Positions 61,184-64,000 of a DNA stretch of 64,000 nt are shown in pieces; within the stretch, counting starts at the first letter, position 1, and each line of letters opens with the position of its first letter. The translations under genes and the position numbers were made by a program. Origin of the DNA: Bacteroides caccae (GTDB lineage: Bacteria; Bacteroidota; Bacteroidia; Bacteroidales; Bacteroidaceae); contig NZ_CP022412.2 of assembly GCF_002222615.2 (NCBI RefSeq), positions 2,170,001-2,234,000 of the forward strand. Reading direction: 5' to 3'. The notes under the pieces were generated by a model. The model did no database searches and was not told the origin of the DNA. It saw only the letters and a program-made list of their open reading frames with translations.

Positions 61184-62545
61184 CTATTTGGCGTATTTAT
61201 TCAAATATTCCATTGGAGGAACATAGTCATAAAATTTTGTAATAGACTGATTATGTCCGAAATACACATTTCCCGTCTCCCCGTTACGTTGCTTGGCAAC
61301 GATAGCCACACCCAGTCCCTCTGTCGGGTAACCGCTTTCGCGGTCGGTCGGAATATGCAGCATAGCCGGTCGGTAAAGGAGTATAACGATGTCCGCATCC
61401 TGTTCGATTGCTCCGCTTTCGCGCAGGTGTGCCAGTTCCGGACGACCTCCGGGACGGTTCTCCGATTCACGGTTCAACTGGCTCAGCAGTACGACGGGGA
61501 TATGCAACTCCTTTGCCAGCAACTTCGCTTTGCGGGTGGCTTGTGCCACCTCCTGTTCCCGGTTCCGGTTGACCTGCTTGGTGCTCATGTCGCAAAGTTG
61601 CAGGTAGTCGATGATAATCATGTCACACTGCTTGCGGCTTTTCAGCAGCCGTGCGCTCGAACGGATGTGATCCATGCTGACGGAAGAACTGTCGTCCACG
61701 TAGATAGGCAGTTGTGCCAGTCCCGAGGCGGTGGTGCGTGCTTCCGCTACCTCTTGGGGATTGGGAATCCCGTTGCGCCACCGGTACGGGTTGATGTTGC
61801 AGGCGGCCATTAGCCAACGGTCCCCAAGGCGTTCGCCCTGCATTTCGAGACTGTACACGGCTACTGCGTTCCCCGCCAGAGCCGCATGGCGTGCCAGGTG
61901 GAGGGCGAAGGCCGTTTTGCCTACCGAGGGACGGGCGGCGATAATGATGAGGTCATTGTCCTGTAAGCCACCTGTTTTCTTGTCCAGTTCCGTCAGACCG
62001 GTGGGAATGCCGGTGACACCGTTCACGCTCTTGGCGATGCGCCTTTCGGCTTCTTCCATTGTGTCCGCCATAAGGGTTTCCATGTCGCGGATGTGGGCGT
62101 TGTGGCCGGATTCACCTTCGAGACGGTCGAGGAGGTTGTGGGCGTCTATGAGAGTGTCGTCGATGTCGATCGTCTCGTCCATGGCACAGATGAGCAGCTT
62201 GTTGAAGCCGACAACCATTTCGCGTGCCAGGTATTTCTGGTGAATGATTTGCGCGTGATATTCGATATGTGCGGAGGAGGCGACTTTGCTGCTCAGTTGC
62301 ACAATGGCATACGGTCCGCCTATCGCATCCAGATTTCCGCGACGGGCGAGTTCTTCCTTGACGGTCAGTATGTCGATCTTCTTGCCGGCATGATACATCG
62401 CCATGAGGGCGGCGAAGATCAGTTGGTGGTGGTCGTCGTAGAACATTTCCGGGCGTAACTTGTCCGCTATGAGCGGCAACGCTTCCTGCTCTATCAGGCA
62501 GGCGCCTATGACGGCTTCTTCGAGTTCGGGTGCATGTGGTTGCAT
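61184..62545 (-). CDS. dnaB: Replicative DNA helicase, DnaB type
   Basis: A 453-aa DnaB-family helicase. The N-terminal domain (LEEAVIGACLIEQEALPLIADKLRPEMFYDDHH) is followed by the RecA-like core: Walker A ARPSVGKTAFALHLARH, Walker B MIIIDYLQLCD, and arginine-finger/sensor segments LRESGAIEQDADIVILLYRP. It is shorter than the usual Bacteroides chromosomal DnaB (about 500) and lies with phage-like genes, so it is probably an extra copy from a mobile element. It follows a loader-like gene by 13 bp. Confidence 0.95.
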   Translation of the reverse strand: MQPHAPELEEAVIGACLIEQEALPLIADKLRPEMFYDDHHQLIFAALMAMYHAGKKIDILTVKEELARRGNLDAIGGPYAIVQLSSKVASSAHIEYHAQIIHQKYLAREMVVGFNKLLICAMDETIDIDDTLIDAHNLLDRLEGESGHNAHIRDMETLMADTMEEAERRIAKSVNGVTGIPTGLTELDKKTGGLQDNDLIIIAARPSVGKTAFALHLARHAALAGNAVAVYSLEMQGERLGDRWLMAACNINPYRWRNGIPNPQEVAEARTTASGLAQLPIYVDDSSSVSMDHIRSSARLLKSRKQCDMIIIDYLQLCDMSTKQVNRNREQEVAQATRKAKLLAKELHIPVVLLSQLNRESENRPGGRPELAHLRESGAIEQDADIVILLYRPAMLHIPTDRESGYPTEGLGVAIVAKQRNGETGNVYFGHNQSITKFYDYVPPMEYLNKYAK

Positions 62546-62558
62546 ATTCTTTGTCTTT

Positions 62559-63179
62559 TTAGTCCATATATTCGTTCAGAAAAGCCTTGTCTTTCAGGTA
62601 AGTGGAAGCGTGGGCGATGAAGCGGGTGTCGTTGGTGTGGTAGTAGACGTCCTCGATGCGGTCTATTGCCAGTTGTTGTTCCTCGCGGGTGAGCTTGTTC
62701 CATTCGCGGCGGCCGCGGGCGACGTTGACTTTCGGCTTTCGCATCACGGTGTGGTATTTGTCCCAGAAAAGGTCGAAGTCTGTGGAGATTTCTTCCTTTC
62801 GGGCGTCTTTGGCTTCCGAAGGGATACGTCCGGTCCAAAGATCAAAGTTGGTGATACGGATATGGAGTATCTTTTCCTGATGAGGGATGAGGTCTATAAT
62901 GCCTCCTTTGGCCAGTCGTTGAAAGAAACGGGTGGTTTTGGGGCGTGTCCAGCCGAAAATATTGCTCCAGTGGTGATAGCTGATAAGGGAGTCACCGCGT
63001 TTGCATAGAATGATTGTCCCGTTGATGTCGTATGGCACGTCGGAATAATTGGTGTGCGCCAGGATTTGGAGAAATGCTTCTGTCTCTCCGGCAGCGCCGT
63101 CGGTTGCTTGTCTGTTTAGTAATGCCCGGGGGATAGTGATGTAACCTTGTTTGAGAGATGATGTAGTTAATTGTTTCAT
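62559..63179 (-). CDS. Winged-helix replication protein, helicase-loader-like
   Basis: A 206-aa protein with a winged-helix N-terminal region (GYITIPRALLNRQ..., SLISYHHWSNIFGWTRPKTTRFFQRLAKGGIIDLI) followed by an acidic linker and a C-terminal helical segment (LFWDKYHTVMRKP, REEQQLAIDRIEDV). This resembles phage DnaT/replication-O-type loaders placed before dnaB. Gene order (13 bp before dnaB) supports a role in loading the helicase. Exact family not identified. Confidence 0.75.
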   Translation of the reverse strand: MKQLTTSSLKQGYITIPRALLNRQATDGAAGETEAFLQILAHTNYSDVPYDINGTIILCKRGDSLISYHHWSNIFGWTRPKTTRFFQRLAKGGIIDLIPHQEKILHIRITNFDLWTGRIPSEAKDARKEEISTDFDLFWDKYHTVMRKPKVNVARGRREWNKLTREEQQLAIDRIEDVYYHTNDTRFIAHASTYLKDKAFLNEYMD

Positions 63180-63374
63180 GAATTGAAATGGTTTATTGTT
63201 TTACACTCGTTGTTGAATGCGGTGTAAATATAAGGCGATATTTCCCGTCGGCAAAATAGCGTTGGACGCTGTTGGCGGATATGGACGGCGGTGTAGTATT
63301 TGGACGGAAAGAGCCGGTAATAAATTGTCGGTGTTGATAGGGAAGGAGAGAAAAACGAGGACTCTGCCCGGTTA
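63180..63374. other. Intergenic spacer upstream of the loader-like gene
   Basis: AT-rich to mixed sequence with a near -7 element (TAAATATA on the plus strand, complementary to TATATTTA). No gene is supported. Confidence 0.45.
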
Positions 63375-63479
63375 AGGCAGAACCTTCGTTTCAGTGAAAC
63401 AGAGCCTTCATTTCGGTGAAACAGAGGCTCTGTTTAGGGGAAATAGAGCCTTTGTTTTGGGAAAATAGAGGCTCTGTTT
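63375..63479 (+). repeat. Palindromic repeat array 3 (5 x 17 bp, 22-bp period)
   Basis: Units at 63375-63391, 63397-63413, 63419-63435, 63441-63457 and 63463-63479, all at exactly 22-bp steps. Unit 3 AAACAGAGGCTCTGTTT is a perfect palindrome; unit 1 is most diverged. Spacers CAGTG, CGGTG, AGGGG, TGGGA. Confidence 0.95.
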
Positions 63480-63492
63480 TCGGGGCTGTGAC

Positions 63493-63589
63493 CGTGCCAC
63501 CAACCGTGCCGCCCTCTTTGTGATGATAACCGTTTGTATATGAGGGTTTTGCACGGGTGCTGAAAAACGGGGCGTGCCACGAACCGTGC
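63493..63589. repeat. Iteron-like direct repeat
   Basis: CGTGCCACCAACCGTGC at 63493-63509 and CGTGCCACGAACCGTGC at 63573-63589 (16 of 17 identical, 80 bp apart), with an inverted GCACGGGTGC at 63551-63560 between them. An A+T stretch (63590-63630) adjoins. Confidence 0.65.
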
Positions 63590-63658
63590 ATATATAAATA
63601 AAAATATATATTATTCTATATTATATAGTTCGCTCAACTCATTTTTTCCGTGTTTTGC

Positions 63659-63955
63659 CTACTTCTGGTTTTCCGGTGTTTCGTCATGACCGCGCAGCTT
63701 AATCTCGGGAGGTCCCCAGGTGGTGAAAAGTATGCACTGTTGTTTGGGGCTGAGGCGTGCGGTCTTGTGGGTGTAGTGCGTAGGCTTTAAGTCCGCGAGC
63801 AATTGCGCGTCGTTCTCTATGTCATGGCGCATTCTTTTGATTGCAGCGTCAGTGCTGGTGTACTCCGGAAAGTATTCTACTGCTGCTATGGAGAAAGATT
63901 TGAAACCTTTAATACTCCATTCGTCCTCATCGTCAATCTCTTTGACTTTTTTCAT
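63659..63955 (-). CDS. DUF4248-like protein
   Basis: A 98-aa cytosolic protein. The centre SFSIAAVEYFPEYTSTDAAIKRM and the C-terminal TARLSPKQQCILFTTWGPPE are what I recall of DUF4248, a family of unknown function found in Bacteroides beside HU and DnaB genes of mobile modules. Function unknown; a role as an element regulator is a guess. An alternative call would be simply a hypothetical protein. Confidence 0.65.
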   Translation of the reverse strand: MKKVKEIDDEDEWSIKGFKSFSIAAVEYFPEYTSTDAAIKRMRHDIENDAQLLADLKPTHYTHKTARLSPKQQCILFTTWGPPEIKLRGHDETPENQK

Positions 63956-64000
63956 ATTTGTAAAAATTAATATTTAATTAGTTGGTGTGATTCTCTTTGA

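Noticed and set aside
63391..63591. 66-aa ORF across the palindromic array
   Set aside because: The reading frame is an effect of the repeat sequence; the 22-bp period is not a multiple of three and no signals support translation.

Overview
The window looks like a chromosomal segment of a gut Bacteroides (B. thetaiotaomicron/ovatus-like group). The evidence is the SusC/SusD pair, BACON and F5/8 domains on glycan-degrading lipoproteins, promoters carrying the Bacteroides -7 box TAnnTTTG, an ECF sigma/anti-sigma pair, a Bacteroidetes Hc1-like small protein, and a recombinase beside an invertible promoter. The species assignment rests on gene families recalled from memory, not on a search.

Region 1 (1-10.4 kb, all +) is the 3' part of a polysaccharide utilization locus aimed at glycoproteins: the end of an F5/8-type surface protein, an M60-type metallopeptidase lipoprotein, a second HExxH lipoprotein, and GH3, GH43 and GH29 enzymes. 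Region 2 (10.4-28 kb) is mixed: a Crp/Fnr regulator, an acyltransferase, a DUF4419 protein, dinB, a heparinase II/III-like lyase with a small secreted partner, a C1-type peptidase, a newly visible 45-aa gene, a transglutaminase-like lipoprotein, an OadG/OadB-like sodium pump pair without its alpha subunit, cutC, rny, zapA and a coiled-coil protein.

Region 3 (28-41 kb) holds a nucleosidase, a DUF454 protein, queD-queE, lutABC, a pyridoxamine kinase, an ECF sigma factor with a three-module anti-sigma/TonB-like protein, divergent from a VWA protein, then a GH20 hexosaminidase, tRNA-Trp, an ArsC/Spx-like protein and a uracil-DNA glycosylase-like protein. Region 4 (41.4-48.3 kb) is a SusC-SusD-DUF5020-XanQ-like cluster that reads as an outer-to-inner-membrane route for purine bases. 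Region 5 (48.3-54.2 kb) has a large KamA-like radical SAM protein, two less defined proteins, an Hc1-like protein and an AAA-ATPase/PD-(D/E)XK protein.

Region 6 (54.3-59 kb) is a phase-variation cassette: a tyrosine recombinase, a 302-bp segment bounded by perfect 22-bp inverted repeats, and a 1092-aa coiled-coil surface lipoprotein resembling S-layer-like BSL proteins. The only good promoter inside the segment points away from the lipoprotein, so the assembly appears to capture the OFF state. Region 7 (59.6-64 kb, all -) is a phage- or plasmid-like module: DUF4248, a winged-helix loader-like protein, a second-type DnaB, HU with a Gly/Ser tail, a small membrane/coiled-coil protein and an amidase. 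An iteron-like, AT-rich stretch precedes it.

Two dispersed repeat families cross the window. One is an array of 17-bp near-palindromes at an exact 22-bp period, found at 15.0, 33.2 and 63.4 kb. The other is an inverted pair of GC-rich REP-like units at 33.0 and 59.2 kb.
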